From Fragilaria radians (Eukaryota > Bacillariophyta > Fragilariophyceae > Fragilariales > Fragilariaceae): a stretch of DNA of 64,000 nt. The notes under the pieces were generated by a model. It was not told the DNA's origin, made no database searches, and was given only the letters and a program-made list of their open reading frames with translations. This document shows positions 45,366-55,716 of the stretch, in pieces. Within the stretch, counting starts at the first letter, position 1, and each line of letters opens with the position of its first letter. The stretch lies in NCBI GenBank assembly GCA_900642245.1, contig CAAAJI010000012.1, positions 530,643 to 594,642 of the forward strand. The letters run 5' to 3'. A program made the position numbers and the translations under genes.

Positions 45366-46226
45366 ATGACTGAGGACTCTCCACCAGAAGAAAGCGATGC
45401 GTCACGTCTCCGACCGATTCCTTTGTGGAAGAGCACAGTAGCTGGCTGTATAGCGGGGGCTGGAGCTCGAACGATTGTTGCGCCTTTGGATTTGATCCGG
45501 ATCCGACTACAATTGAAGCCACATCGGACATTAATACACCATATTCTCGATGTAGCTGCCGAATCAGGAGTGCGAGGATTCTTCCGGGGAAATGTACCAG
45601 CGACATATCTATGGATGGGGTACTCTGCCGTGCAATTTTCAGTCTATGACTATCTGTCGCACATCATTCTTGGGCTTTCCCATCCTGTTACTACATTTGT
45701 TGCTGGAGCCCTTGCCGGTGTGGCAGCAACTCTTGTGACGTATCCATTGGACCTATGCCGGACGAACTTCGCAGCAAATAGTGCAAAAGGATCAATGACA
45801 ATGCTGGATTTTGCAAGAATTACGATGCGGCAAAGAGGCTTCCAAGGAATCTTTACAGGGGTCGTACCGGGGTTGTACGGTATTGTTCCTTACATGGGCT
45901 TTAACTTTTTGATTTATGAGTCTCTAGTCGGTAGTGAAAAAACCGCATTTCGTGCTGGGATTGCTGGAGCTTTCTCAGGTGCTATCAGTAAGCTACTCGT
46001 TTATCCTCTTGATACGGTGAAAAAGCGAATGCAAGTGCAGGCCATTGCTACCGAGTCGATTCCTTATAGTGGCACACTTGATTGCTTAACCAAAATTGTA
46101 CGACTTGAAGGCTTCTATTGCCTCTATCGTGGAGTCATTCCTTCCATGATGAAAAACACCATTGCCACAAGCTTGTCTTTCTCACTTTACATTTCGGCAG
46201 AACACTTTATTTCAAAAAACACATAA
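45366..46226 (+). CDS. Mitochondrial carrier, thiamine pyrophosphate type
   Basis: A 286-residue SLC25 protein with the three tandem repeats of the family. Each repeat has a Pro-x-Asp-x-x-[Lys/Arg] signature: Pro40-Leu-Asp-Leu-Ile-Arg, Pro127-Leu-Asp-Leu-Cys-Arg and Pro214-Leu-Asp-Thr-Val-Lys. Following loops carry Gly-Phe-Phe-Arg-Gly-Asn-Val-Pro, Gly-Ile-Phe-Thr-Gly-Val-Val-Pro and Tyr-Arg-Gly-Val-Ile-Pro. The first loop and the Val-Gln-Phe-Ser-Val-Tyr-Asp segment fit the thiamine pyrophosphate (TPC1/SLC25A19) subgroup best. Related subgroups such as CoA carriers are possible. Location would be the mitochondrial inner membrane. Intronless; the ATG at 45366 follows an A-rich leader. Confidence 0.85.
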   Translation: MTEDSPPEESDASRLRPIPLWKSTVAGCIAGAGARTIVAPLDLIRIRLQLKPHRTLIHHILDVAAESGVRGFFRGNVPATYLWMGYSAVQFSVYDYLSHIILGLSHPVTTFVAGALAGVAATLVTYPLDLCRTNFAANSAKGSMTMLDFARITMRQRGFQGIFTGVVPGLYGIVPYMGFNFLIYESLVGSEKTAFRAGIAGAFSGAISKLLVYPLDTVKKRMQVQAIATESIPYSGTLDCLTKIVRLEGFYCLYRGVIPSMMKNTIATSLSFSLYISAEHFISKNT

Positions 46227-47567
46227 TCTTGGTTCTGTAAGTTTATCAACGCAACTCACAACAAACCAGAAGATGGCCTCTGTGAAGTTATCTACGACTT
46301 GTTTTTGTTGATTATTGATAAAGTTCAGACCTATACCAAGCAAATAACACCAGATTAAGAGTAAAGAGGCCCCCGAAACAGAAAATTGATCGCAGGGAAG
46401 AGAGCTTCAGTCTTGGCAGTAGTATATCATCCCAAAACCTTTAACTTGACTCAGGAAGGATCATGAAAGCAAGTCATATCCATACCATTTCTAATCTTAT
46501 TTTTTTAGTCAAAGCAAAAGCAAAGGTGATCTATTTTATGAGAGACCCTTTGTCGCTAACTTGATTGGAACCAAAACAGTGGACCAATCAATGTTAATTT
46601 GCTAAACGCTTTCAATCGGTGCAATTGCCTAGACAAATTACTTCATATTATTCATTGACCATGAGACTCTTCAATGAAAAAGATTAATTTAAGAGCACTT
46701 TATCAGTACTCAAAGCGTTTAAGCCATGTAAAATGGAAATGCAGCATGCCATTGTCTGTCATCAGTTGACCCAATGCTTCCAACTGCTATTTGCAGCATA
46801 CACCATTCCCTAGGCTTGAAGGTCAACGACAATTGAAGAAACATTTTCAAAGCGCTCTTAGACCCATGAATGTAAAGAAAAGTATTCACTAATAAGCATT
46901 CAATGGATGCTCTGATCATCTTTTAATTCTGGCTAAATATGGAATAACGACCACACCAGAAATATTTCAAGCATACTATTGGACAAGGTTTGCGGGATTC
47001 AAAGTAATATTTCCTCCCTACGACACGAGTGAAAAGGATAGTGAACAATAAACTATAGGTGCATAGGAAACGAATGTCATTTCTGATTTACAGTTTTAAA
47101 AGTTTAAAGCAAAATTCAATCAGAGTCAGCTTGAGAACTGCAATTATGGGCTTGAAGAACCCTGATTTAGTAGTATATAAAACGAAAGCTATCAAGTGGT
47201 AGTGAAGAAAGTTTGAATAGGAAACGGGAAGAGTGACTACTCACAAACAAGATAATTCATACCGAAGTCGGAAGCAGATAACACAGAGGATTAAGATGAC
47301 TTTAACGAGGGAGAGATAAGAAAGCAAAGCGGATATTCCCATATCTCCCACACTCATTGTATGATAAAAAAGGCTTTAAATTTTGATGATTCTTAGCATG
47401 CAACTTTTATGCTAAAATGTATGCGTATGTCATTTGTCTTGTACATGGTGCTATGTGAAAGCTCTTATGTTTTCAGCTTTTAAGGTTGCAAAATCCAGCC
47501 TATGCATAAAATGATAGCAACAATTTTTTACGCATATGATTAGTGCTTATATGTCGAATTAAATCTG
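46227..47567. other. Intergenic, no clear feature
   Basis: No open frame with protein-like content; a 66-codon minus frame at 46919-46719 is not supported. No repeat recognised. Confidence 0.4.
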
Positions 47568-48377
47568 TCACATTGATTTCGAACTAGTACTATCGCAAAC
47601 TAGTTTTTGCTCGACAATAATTCTGGGAGGCATCAGTGTACTGCAAAGGTCAGATAAAGAAAGCATGGGTTCCATACGGGATTTCGAAGATAAGGGAGCT
47701 CGCGACGCCTCACTAAAAGTAAGGTTCATCATGCTCTCCTCTAGTGTAGCAGAAGTAGAATTAAAGACAGCCTCTATGGGATCCGGCTTCGAAACATTTA
47801 CCATTCCAATCCTTATTACATCAAGTGAATTTACGAAGAAATCGATATCGTCACTGATCGAGGAGTCGTTTTGATCTTCAATACTATGGTCATAAGAGAA
47901 GGGAAGAGCCAGAGGTCCAACGTTATTAATGCTCTTTCTCCTTCGAGCAGAAGATTCTGGTTCAGGAGGTATCCACTCATTTTGCTTCTGTAGAATGCCT
48001 ATGTCAATGCTCGACCTTCTCACGACTCTACGACGAGCCATTCTCTTGGGCTTCTCTTTTCGGTCAACCTCATCTTCAGAGGACAGCAGTTGTATCGAGT
48101 CAACATACTCGCTTCCTTCAATTCCAGCCTTAGCAGTTGGTTCGTATTTTATGGTCGACGTTGAAGAGAGAAGATCATTCGTTGTTTTAGACTTTTCCTT
48201 GGACACCTCGGCAGCGAATAACTGGCTCTGAGAATCCTCTCGAGAGCATCTGTAGGTTCTTTGCTTCCTTCTTTTCGATGCCCTCCGTTGATTGATTTTT
48301 GAATTTGAAGGTATTCTCTTGTTGTTGTCAACAAAGATGATGTCTGGTATTTTACGTCCATTCGAAAGGGATTGCAT
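47568..48377 (-). CDS. Unrecognised basic, Ser-rich protein
   Basis: A 269-residue frame from ATG 48377, intronless. The first half has several Lys/Arg clusters (about 27-44 and 107-122) that look like nuclear localisation signals. The second half is Ser/Asp/Glu-rich with two short hydrophobic motifs (about 175-195). The last 30 residues are Ser/Thr-rich. Most of it is predicted to be disordered. The plus-strand frames here (47665-47874, 47929-48231) are shadows. No family recognised; a nuclear regulatory or chromatin-linked protein is a guess from composition only. Confidence 0.65.
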   Translation of the reverse strand: MQSLSNGRKIPDIIFVDNNKRIPSNSKINQRRASKRRKQRTYRCSREDSQSQLFAAEVSKEKSKTTNDLLSSTSTIKYEPTAKAGIEGSEYVDSIQLLSSEDEVDRKEKPKRMARRRVVRRSSIDIGILQKQNEWIPPEPESSARRRKSINNVGPLALPFSYDHSIEDQNDSSISDDIDFFVNSLDVIRIGMVNVSKPDPIEAVFNSTSATLEESMMNLTFSEASRAPLSSKSRMEPMLSLSDLCSTLMPPRIIVEQKLVCDSTSSKSM

Positions 48378-49779
48378 GATGAAGATATTCCATTCACTGA
48401 TGAGATTTCGCCTTCGGATTATAATTCTAGTCTCAGCTGTGTAGCAATGGTGACGTTTGCTTTGAAAGTGCCTCAGGAAGAGAAAAAGGCTTCCATGAAA
48501 TAGAACCCTTCTAAATAGAAGAAAATGCTACGACTTCTCTACGACTAGACTTAGATATGTCGCTTAGTTACAAAACTGTCCGAAAGATTAAAATTTTAGG
48601 GGACATTACTAAAATTACTTTCAGCTAATTAATCTTGAAACGTCGTGCGACATTCCTTTTCAGGTATAAGCATAATTCGAAATCTTGCTGACGTTGACGT
48701 ATATGGCCAAAAATTCGCATTCTCTATTTGTTGTGGAAGTTAAATGATGCCGAACAACGTTCTTTGGATAGTGAGAACTAAGGCTTTGCTAGGAGTAGTT
48801 CTTCATGGCAAATACTAATTATGACGTTTCGTATTAAAAATTTCCCACAACGAAGCGAGAGTTATTCCAATTGTGACGTTGTGAAATGGAAGAGTGAATT
48901 GTGGGTTAGAAGATGACTTTGATACATCAAATTACTAGTGACCAACCAAAGAAACAACTCAAGATATGCAGGTCACGAAGGGAGTAATGTCGGTCATGTT
49001 GAAAGGAACAATAACACTCGAGAGACTGTGCAGTCCGACAACTTATAATATATTAATAGCTGAGGACATCTTGGGCCATGAAACGTAAGGCAAGCAGTCA
49101 CTTTCTTTCTCGTATCACAGTGCCCAGCTTCAGACACGTTGAAAGAAAACAGGTTGACAGCTTCATCCCTCATGAAAAATAGCACAATAATGTGCGTTAT
49201 GTATGCAATATCCAAAACAGCAGGATAACTAATATAGAAATTCCCTTGACGGTGAAAAATTGAATTCTAATTAAGTGATAGTGATTTCTATAACATTGAC
49301 ATTCCAATATATCGAGATAAGGAAGCTACAACATCTACCAGTGTTACTGCAAGTCCTTCTCTATTGAAGGTTTGAATTCCATCTTTGGGCATGCCTTATG
49401 AATATGCAACAAGATTAAGCAACAGCAGCTTTGCAGCCGCCACAAAAAATGTGAAGTTCTAAAATTTTGACGTCAAAACAAGCCAATCAAGATAGTAGAT
49501 GACAGCAGAGTATGATACATGCAAGTATGTGGATTAGAAGGTAAAGCCATGGATGTTTGCTCAAGGATGATTGTAATTTAACACATTGACTCCCAAGGAC
49601 GCTTCATAGCATTTCAACTTTGATCAGTTAATTAAAAAACTTCAACACTGCAGCACAACATGTTTTGGGGAGAATGAAAAGACATTGTCAATCATGCTCA
49701 GTTATGTACATATAAAAAAGAGCTCAACACAGATCATGTAATGCATGACCCAATCAATAAGATCAACACATTCAACAAA
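48378..49779. other. Intergenic before retroelement cluster
   Basis: AT-rich; short frames only (for example a 73-codon minus frame at 49215-48994). No gene or repeat recognised. Mobile-element-like sequence becomes visible near 49780. Confidence 0.4.
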
Positions 49780-51720
49780 CAGACAATGAAATCAATAAAA
49801 AATGGGCTAGGCAACAACGAGCACAGTTTACAATAAAAAAGCAAAAGGTTATATCTGAAATTGGAAACAACAACTGAAAAGAAACTAACAAACAAAACAT
49901 GTAGAAGATACATACTGCATGATCCCAATGAAATAGCACAAGAAACAAAAGACCCCAGCAAACGTCATTTTGCGCAAGCAGATGGAGGGATATTTACAAA
50001 GAATGATCTAAATGACAGGTTGGATCCAAATGAAATAGCGGAAGACCAGATAGAGATAGGATCACAGGAAGCCAATATTGTCAATAGAATGAAGCAAATT
50101 GCACTTGCGGAAATCAAAGGCAAAATACAGTTAGATGATTGGAAGAGAAAGTTCAAAAGTGGAGGGAGCTCATTGAAACATTACAACTAGATGGTTCTAG
50201 AATTGCAAGGCACGCTTGCATTCAAATTAACTATGATGCCAAAGCCTGATATGATAGCATTCTCCCGAATCTAGTGTCAATAGCAAGTAAAGCTGACGGC
50301 CTTCCGCTATCCATTGTGCAACTCTATTTTCAGCTACTTACAGAAATGGTCTTCAATTTTCAGATTGAAGGCAGTACCGAAATCACTCAATACACAAGTC
50401 AAGCTCACAGCCCAGTATTTGGAACCGGTCAGGGAAGCGGAAACAGCCCCACAATATGGACATTTAACTCCAATTTACTTATCAAGTTCTTTTAGAATCA
50501 AGCAATAGGCGCACATTATCCTTGTGGAAACTCTCCAGATGTTACTGTCAAGTCATCAGCCTACTTACACAATGTCAACACACATCATATTGACTCAGAA
50601 ACGGCAAGCCTTGATGAAGCAATTGTGAATGATTACTCAATATGAAAGGCATTTTGGATAGCAGTGGAGGGGTCTCTAGCCCAGGAGAAATGAAATCACT
50701 TCAAAATTACCTGGGATTTCAAAGCCACAGGACAGCCTGTTCTCTAGGATGCAAAAAAGGGATATATTGACAACCTTTTTGCACCGATTCCATGGTATGG
50801 AGCGCACAAATCTTTTAATTATATGATGTCACCCACTCAAAGCTCGGAACACCAAGTAGACTACTGGAAGAAGCAAGAAAACAAATTTCTCCAAATGCTT
50901 ATGACAAGTGCAATGTCATACTACAAAGTCCAGGTCCTGTACTGAACCATATATATACCAACAATGAGATACATCATGCCCTTCACAAATGTATTGAATG
51001 AAATAATCAAGAAGCTCATCTCCAATTTAATTCCTTTTGAAATAAAGTTGGCTACGCAAGCTCCACATCAAGAGCATTTGTTCACGGACCGGTTAAGGTG
51101 GGAGGGCTAGGATGGTATGACCTAGAAGTAGAAGTAGGTATCAGCCACCTAGAAAGATTCATCCACAAACTAAATGAAAATAATCAATTGGGGAAACTTA
51201 CTCAGGCAACAACTACCAACTGGTTCTGGGCAATTGGATACTCCCCATTTAAATCCCAAGTGTCAAGGGCTGCCCATGATGAAACTGTGTTGCTCAAAAA
51301 GGTGTATCAGTTCATTCAAGAGCACAATATAAGAGTAAAAGACCCAGTCAAAAGCAAAAGAGAAGGCAATGTTTACATGATGGAACAAGCCTACAAGTTA
51401 GGTTTATCAGATGCTGAGATCAAATATGTGAATTACTGTCAACTGTGAGGGCGGATCTTACATATGTCATTAAGCCTGGATCAGATTGAAACAAGAAAAC
51501 TGTCCAAAAGATCAGCACCCATTTGCAATCAAGGCCTTCCCTCATCACCTTCTTGGTCCACATGGGAGAAGGTCACACAACAATGTACTATTTCAAATCG
51601 CAGAAAACTGCAACATCAGCTTGGTGACTGGATAGTTGACTCTGATCAACTTTGAGCTAGTTTCAAGTACTATAGAACAGAGGACAGAATCTACACCCAC
51701 TCCAAAAACAAATAATTGTA
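49780..51720 (+). mobile_element. Degenerate non-LTR-like reverse transcriptase element
   Basis: Broken plus-strand frames keep the order of a reverse-transcriptase polyprotein. A first part (49861-50190) has His-Phe-Ala-Gln-Ala-Asp-Gly-Gly and a helix ending Leu-Asp-Asp-Trp-Lys, then a His-Tyr pair. Near 50400-50460 stands Gly-Thr-Gly-Gln-Gly-Ser-Gly-Asn-Ser-Pro-x-Ile-Trp, an RT motif of the Gly-x-x-Gln-Gly...Ser-Pro kind. Later parts include Trp-Tyr-Gly-Ala-His-Lys-Ser (about 50796) and Gly-Gly-Leu-Gly-Trp-Tyr-Asp-Leu-Glu (51098), both seen in this RT lineage. The end includes Trp-Ala-Ser-Phe-Lys-Tyr-Tyr near 51655. The Asp-Asp catalytic motif is not recognisable, and several stops lie inside. 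No LTR adjoins. Not functional. The subclass is my inference. Confidence 0.75.
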
Positions 51721-51839
51721 AACCCCATCATGGGGGGAAGTATAGTCAAATCTGATTGTAAACAATGCACAACTCCTATACCATAGTCCTTTGATGAAAT
51801 GCAGATCTGAGCTGGGTCGTTTGTATCAACTACATATAT

Positions 51840-53760
51840 TGGACATGGCAGAGGATGACAAGGAGAGATAATGTGAACATATTACGGCGCTTGAGTGTTG
51901 TGAAGAAATAGGAATGAACACAAGTACAAATCATAAATGCCTATTAGAATGAAATGACATTAACAAGTCACAATCATGGGTGAATTTCTTTGCATTAAGT
52001 CTCAGCGATTCTACACCCATAATCTCATTTGCAAGAAACCAAAACCTTCTAAATAGCATGCCTTTTCATCATCTTGTACAGTACTGCAAGGCTAAAATAC
52101 CTGTGGATGTTGCCAGGGTACACATGGTTTCAAGAAGTCCCAACAAGCATTAAGTATAAATTTGGAATTCAAGTTCCCAAGTAATAATCTATGGGAAGAG
52201 GAAATTAGGACAGAGCTTAACCATCTTACAGATTATCAGACTTTTTTGTTACTTGATTCAGGGGAGAGCATTCCTAGTGGATATCAGAAGATTCCATGTT
52301 ACATGGGACTTGATGTCAAATATGACCTTAGACATAAAACACGATTGGTTGTAGGAGGCAATTAGACAATTCATGAAAAGGAAGACATTTATTCAGGTGT
52401 TGTACAAATGGATACCGTAAGAATTGGATTTTCACAGGAGAGTTACATGGACTCTCCTGTTGTGTATGAGATATTGGAAATGCCTTTTTTCATTGAAGAC
52501 CAAGGAGAAGGTTTACATCACTGCTGGTCTAGAGTTGGTACAACATTATGTCGAAGGAACCTAATCATAAGTAAGTTATTTTATAGATTGAAGAGTTATG
52601 CTGCAAGATTTCATGAACATTTAGCAGAATCAATACTAAGATTAGGATTAAAGAAAACTAAACATGACAGGCTTCACATTATGAATATTTAGCTACATAG
52701 GTGGATGACATTCTTATTTGGATTAAGGATCCCATGAGTCCTTAGAGAAAACATACTTACTGAAGAATATAGGTATTCCAGAATACTATTTAGGTGAAAA
52801 TATGGAATTGCTTGGAGAATTGTGGAAAACTCAAGGATAAGGATTAGCTGTCTCTGCAAATGCCTATATCCAGAACTTCATCCCTAAGTTTGAGAGCTTT
52901 TTTGGTAAAGGCTTTAAACCCATCAAGACACCAATGTGTGAAGGGTATCATGCTGAGGTAGATGACACATCCTTGTGTACTGCTGAAGACTCAGCTAAGT
53001 ATAGATCTATAATTGGATGTTGTATCTGGATAATTGTTTTAGGGAGATTTGATGTTGCTTTTGCCTATCTGCTATGAGTAGATTCAACATGTCACCAAGG
53101 GAAGGACATTTGAAGGCTGCAAAGAGAATTTAGATTACCTCAAGACCTTTCCAAAGGGGAGAGTCATTGGTGATACAGCATATCCAGATCATTCTCCTTA
53201 CCCCATTGAGGATCATCCTAATTGGAAAGATTTCTATCCAGATGTTGAAGAAGAAATTCCAAATGACCTTCCTAAGTCAAAGGGACCAAAAGTCCGGATG
53301 ACTGTCTATGTGGATGCAGATCATGCACATGATTTAGTTACAAGAAGGTCCATCACAGGTATACTTATGATGTTGAATAATGCACCAATCAGATGGGGGG
53401 AATCTAAATGTCAGAAGACAGTAGAGACTTCAACTTATGGTTCGGAATTAGTTACATCAAGAATTGCTACAGAACTCATTCTGGAGGTTAGATTTATGTT
53501 GAGATTACTGGGTGTGGCCTTAGATGAACGAATGTTGATGTTACGGAATACTATGTCATTAACTGTCGTGAAGAAAAGCATACTGCAATAGCATATAATT
53601 GGGTACAGGAAGCTATTGCAGCTAAAGTGATGAGGTTTGCATATGTGAGGAGTGAAGAAAATGTCAGTGACATCCTGACAAAGCCCTTAAGTACTGCAAT
53701 ACTTCATCAATTGCTCGAGAATTTGTTGTTCCGTGTCCCAGGGAATCAAAAATAGAGGGT
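51840..53760 (+). mobile_element. Degenerate Ty1/Copia pol fragment (RT and RNase H)
   Basis: The fragment begins within the linker before the reverse transcriptase (Trp-Val-Asn-Phe-Phe-Ala-Leu near 51980). It continues with Gly-Tyr-Gln-Lys-Ile-Pro-Cys-Tyr, Asp-Val-Lys-Tyr-Asp-Leu-Arg-His-Lys (52310-52345), the RT core in a shifted frame and Ala-Arg-Phe-His-Glu-His-Leu. The RNase H stretch at 53298-53591 reads Tyr-Val-Asp-Ala-Asp-His-Ala-His-Asp-Leu-Val-Thr-Arg-Arg-Ser, then Tyr-Gly-Ser-Glu-Leu-Val. It ends near Asp-Ile-Leu-Thr-Lys-Pro-Leu (53670-53690) and a stop. Many stops and frameshifts break it. Gag and most of the integrase are absent, so the 5' part is lost. It lies directly downstream of the non-LTR-like remnant. 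Confidence 0.9.
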
Positions 53761-53763
53761 ATA

Positions 53764-53821
53764 TAGATGATTAGGATATTTAGGAGAATATCTAGATGAT
53801 TAGGATATTTAGGAGAATATA
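53764..53821 (+). repeat. 29-bp tandem duplication at LTR start
   Basis: TAGATGATTAGGATATTTAG with its continuation occurs twice in a row, at 53764 and 53793, almost exactly. The copies sit where the 3' LTR of the Copia fragment should start. Confidence 0.9.
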
Positions 53822-53900
53822 TGCATTTAGATTTATGTATATAAAAGAATTTAAAAAATATTACAAGTTAGAGGAAGTTGGAAGTTTATTTCTATATTCA
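53768..53900 (+). repeat. Short Copia LTR followed by tRNA-iMet primer site
   Basis: This segment begins TGATTAGG right after the Copia coding end and ends TATATTCA, giving TG...CA ends. A TATATAAAAG promoter-like box lies near 53838. Immediately after it, at 53902-53911, stands TGGTATCAGA, the complement of the 3' end of eukaryotic initiator methionine tRNA and the usual Copia primer-binding site. A primer site belongs after a 5' LTR, so this LTR probably also served, or once served, as the 5' LTR of a second element whose body is gone. No other copy is seen in the window. Confidence 0.65.
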
Positions 53901-54654
53901 TTGGTATCAGATGTACCTTCAGATACTAGGGGAGTAGTATGATATTGTGATAATTTATATATTTTAGTTTAACCAGCTGAAAGTGGACTGGTTAAGTAAT
54001 GTCAAGTGTTTACGATGCCTTGGGTTTGAGTCATATATTTTGTTTGATCCTTTTGATAAATGGTGTTATTTATTTAGCCTTTTCATTAAAGATACTTTTC
54101 ATCACCATTTTTTCAGTTGCTTTCATCAAGGATATCTAAAATTTGCTAAACAAGATCGTTGCTTATTAAGTCTTTGCTTTGATAGAGAACCTGAGATATG
54201 TGTTAGAATATCTTTGGCACATCTTAAAGGTCCAGAAAAGAGTTCGCAACGGTCGCAAAGATAAAAAAATAGTAAATTAAATTATAGGCTCACAATTTAC
54301 ACACAAAATAATATTTTATAGAATACATTTATTTTACAAGAACTAATTTAGCTTTTGATCTTCTTCATTGAAATAGTCAAGTACTCCAATGAAAGACTTC
54401 TTTAAAGTCATCAAGCCAAGTTCAATTCTTTTGCTAATATGATAGGTTCTTTGAAAATGTCTTTTTTTACCATCTCAAGGCTATTTTTTGTTTGATTTTG
54501 AAGAAACCCCCCTCCCTTTAGGCATAATCCTAACGTCTCTGCTCAAAATCTTTAGTTTGATAACAAGAGCTCCTGATTGGTCCTATTCCATTTTTTGTAC
54601 TAGTGTACTACTGTGTTTGTTCTGACATTTGTTGCATTATAGGGGGTGGATTGC
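53901..54654. other. Intergenic between Copia LTR and TruA gene
   Basis: Contains the primer-site-like TGGTATCAGATG at 53902 and an unconvincing 93-codon Phe/Leu-rich frame at 53983-54264. A pyrimidine-rich strand precedes the ATG at 54655. Confidence 0.4.
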
Positions 54655-55716
54655 ATGATTCGTTTCCATTTGCCTCTCGTACAGGTCATATTAGCATTAT
54701 TAAGAGAATCAGTTTCGTCGTTTAACAATGGCCTTTGGGTTTCCCCCAGCTTGCCCCTCTTTCATCCGTTACGAGGATTACATTTTCATCGCATGACCAT
54801 CGAATTCGAGGAAAATGAAAGTGACGACCGATTACGCCTATTGTGGGATCAGGAACCATTCGCCGAAGCACGGAAACTTATCGATGCTTACATTCAAGAA
54901 AATATCTCAGAAACATCTGAATATTCATTCTTGACTAAACTTAGTGAACGGGACATTCGGCTAGTATCCTCTTCGATATTTCATGAACCAACTTATAAAG
55001 AAGCAAAAAAGCGTTCGTTTGCAATTGTCATTTCTTACAGAGGATCGGACTTTTGTGGGTGGCAAAGGCAAACAGAGAGCAATATTCCATCCGTTCAAGA
55101 AACTCTTGAGCTATCATTGGAGCGATTTCAGAAACACAGAGTTGATGTTCGTGTGTGCGGTCGGACTGATGCTGGAGTGCATGCTCTTGGACAAGTTTGT
55201 CGATTTCGTACAGATTTGAACATTTCTAGTGATTTCCTGCATCAGCATATAAACAATTCACCTTCTTCCATGTCTCTTCGTTGTATCCATGTTAATGGCG
55301 TTTCATCCAAATTTCATCCAGGATTCAGTGCGACATCTCGCACATATGCCTACTTGATTGATCCTATGTACGTCACTCATGACGAAGTCGAAACGTTGAA
55401 TGGAATGTTGGAAGAACTTCAGAATAAGACATTGAATTATTTCGGATTTTCTTATGGAAAGGTAAAAACACAATCAACAGAATGTACTATTTCGTTTGCA
55501 AGAGCATTGTATATGAATAATGGTGCATTGTGCATCGTTCTTGTTGGAAATCGATTTCTCCGTCGCATGGTGCGAATCCTTGTTGCCACAGCATTAAGAA
55601 GTGTATTCAATGGTGAAAAGTCATTACTGCCTCGAATACTGACCCTCGACAGAAAAGTCTCGTCAAGGGCTGCACCCGCTGATGGCCTTCTTTTTGTCTG
55701 TGCTAATTTTAATTAG
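54655..55716 (+). CDS. TruA-type tRNA pseudouridine synthase
   Basis: A 353-residue protein from ATG 54655 (a GTG three codons upstream is not a likely start). It is a TruA-family enzyme that isomerises uridine to pseudouridine in the anticodon stem-loop of tRNA. The catalytic Asp172 sits in Cys-Gly-Arg-Thr-Asp-Ala-Gly-Val-His-Ala-Leu-Gly-Gln-Val. Upstream is the family strand Ile-Ser-Tyr-Arg-Gly-Ser-Asp-Phe-x-Gly-Trp-Gln-Arg-Gln (126-139). Later blocks are Phe-His-Pro-Gly-Phe-Ser-Ala and Gly-Asn-Arg-Phe-Leu-Arg-Arg-Met-Val-Arg. The C-terminus ends with the usual Ala-Pro-Ala-Asp-Gly-Leu. The extra N-terminal 120 residues begin with a hydrophobic leader (Pro-Leu-Val-Gln-Val-Ile-Leu-Ala-Leu-Leu) and Val-Ser-Ser-Phe-Asn, which looks like a plastid bipartite presequence. 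The organelle assignment is inference. Confidence 0.9.
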   Translation: MIRFHLPLVQVILALLRESVSSFNNGLWVSPSLPLFHPLRGLHFHRMTIEFEENESDDRLRLLWDQEPFAEARKLIDAYIQENISETSEYSFLTKLSERDIRLVSSSIFHEPTYKEAKKRSFAIVISYRGSDFCGWQRQTESNIPSVQETLELSLERFQKHRVDVRVCGRTDAGVHALGQVCRFRTDLNISSDFLHQHINNSPSSMSLRCIHVNGVSSKFHPGFSATSRTYAYLIDPMYVTHDEVETLNGMLEELQNKTLNYFGFSYGKVKTQSTECTISFARALYMNNGALCIVLVGNRFLRRMVRILVATALRSVFNGEKSLLPRILTLDRKVSSRAAPADGLLFVCANFN

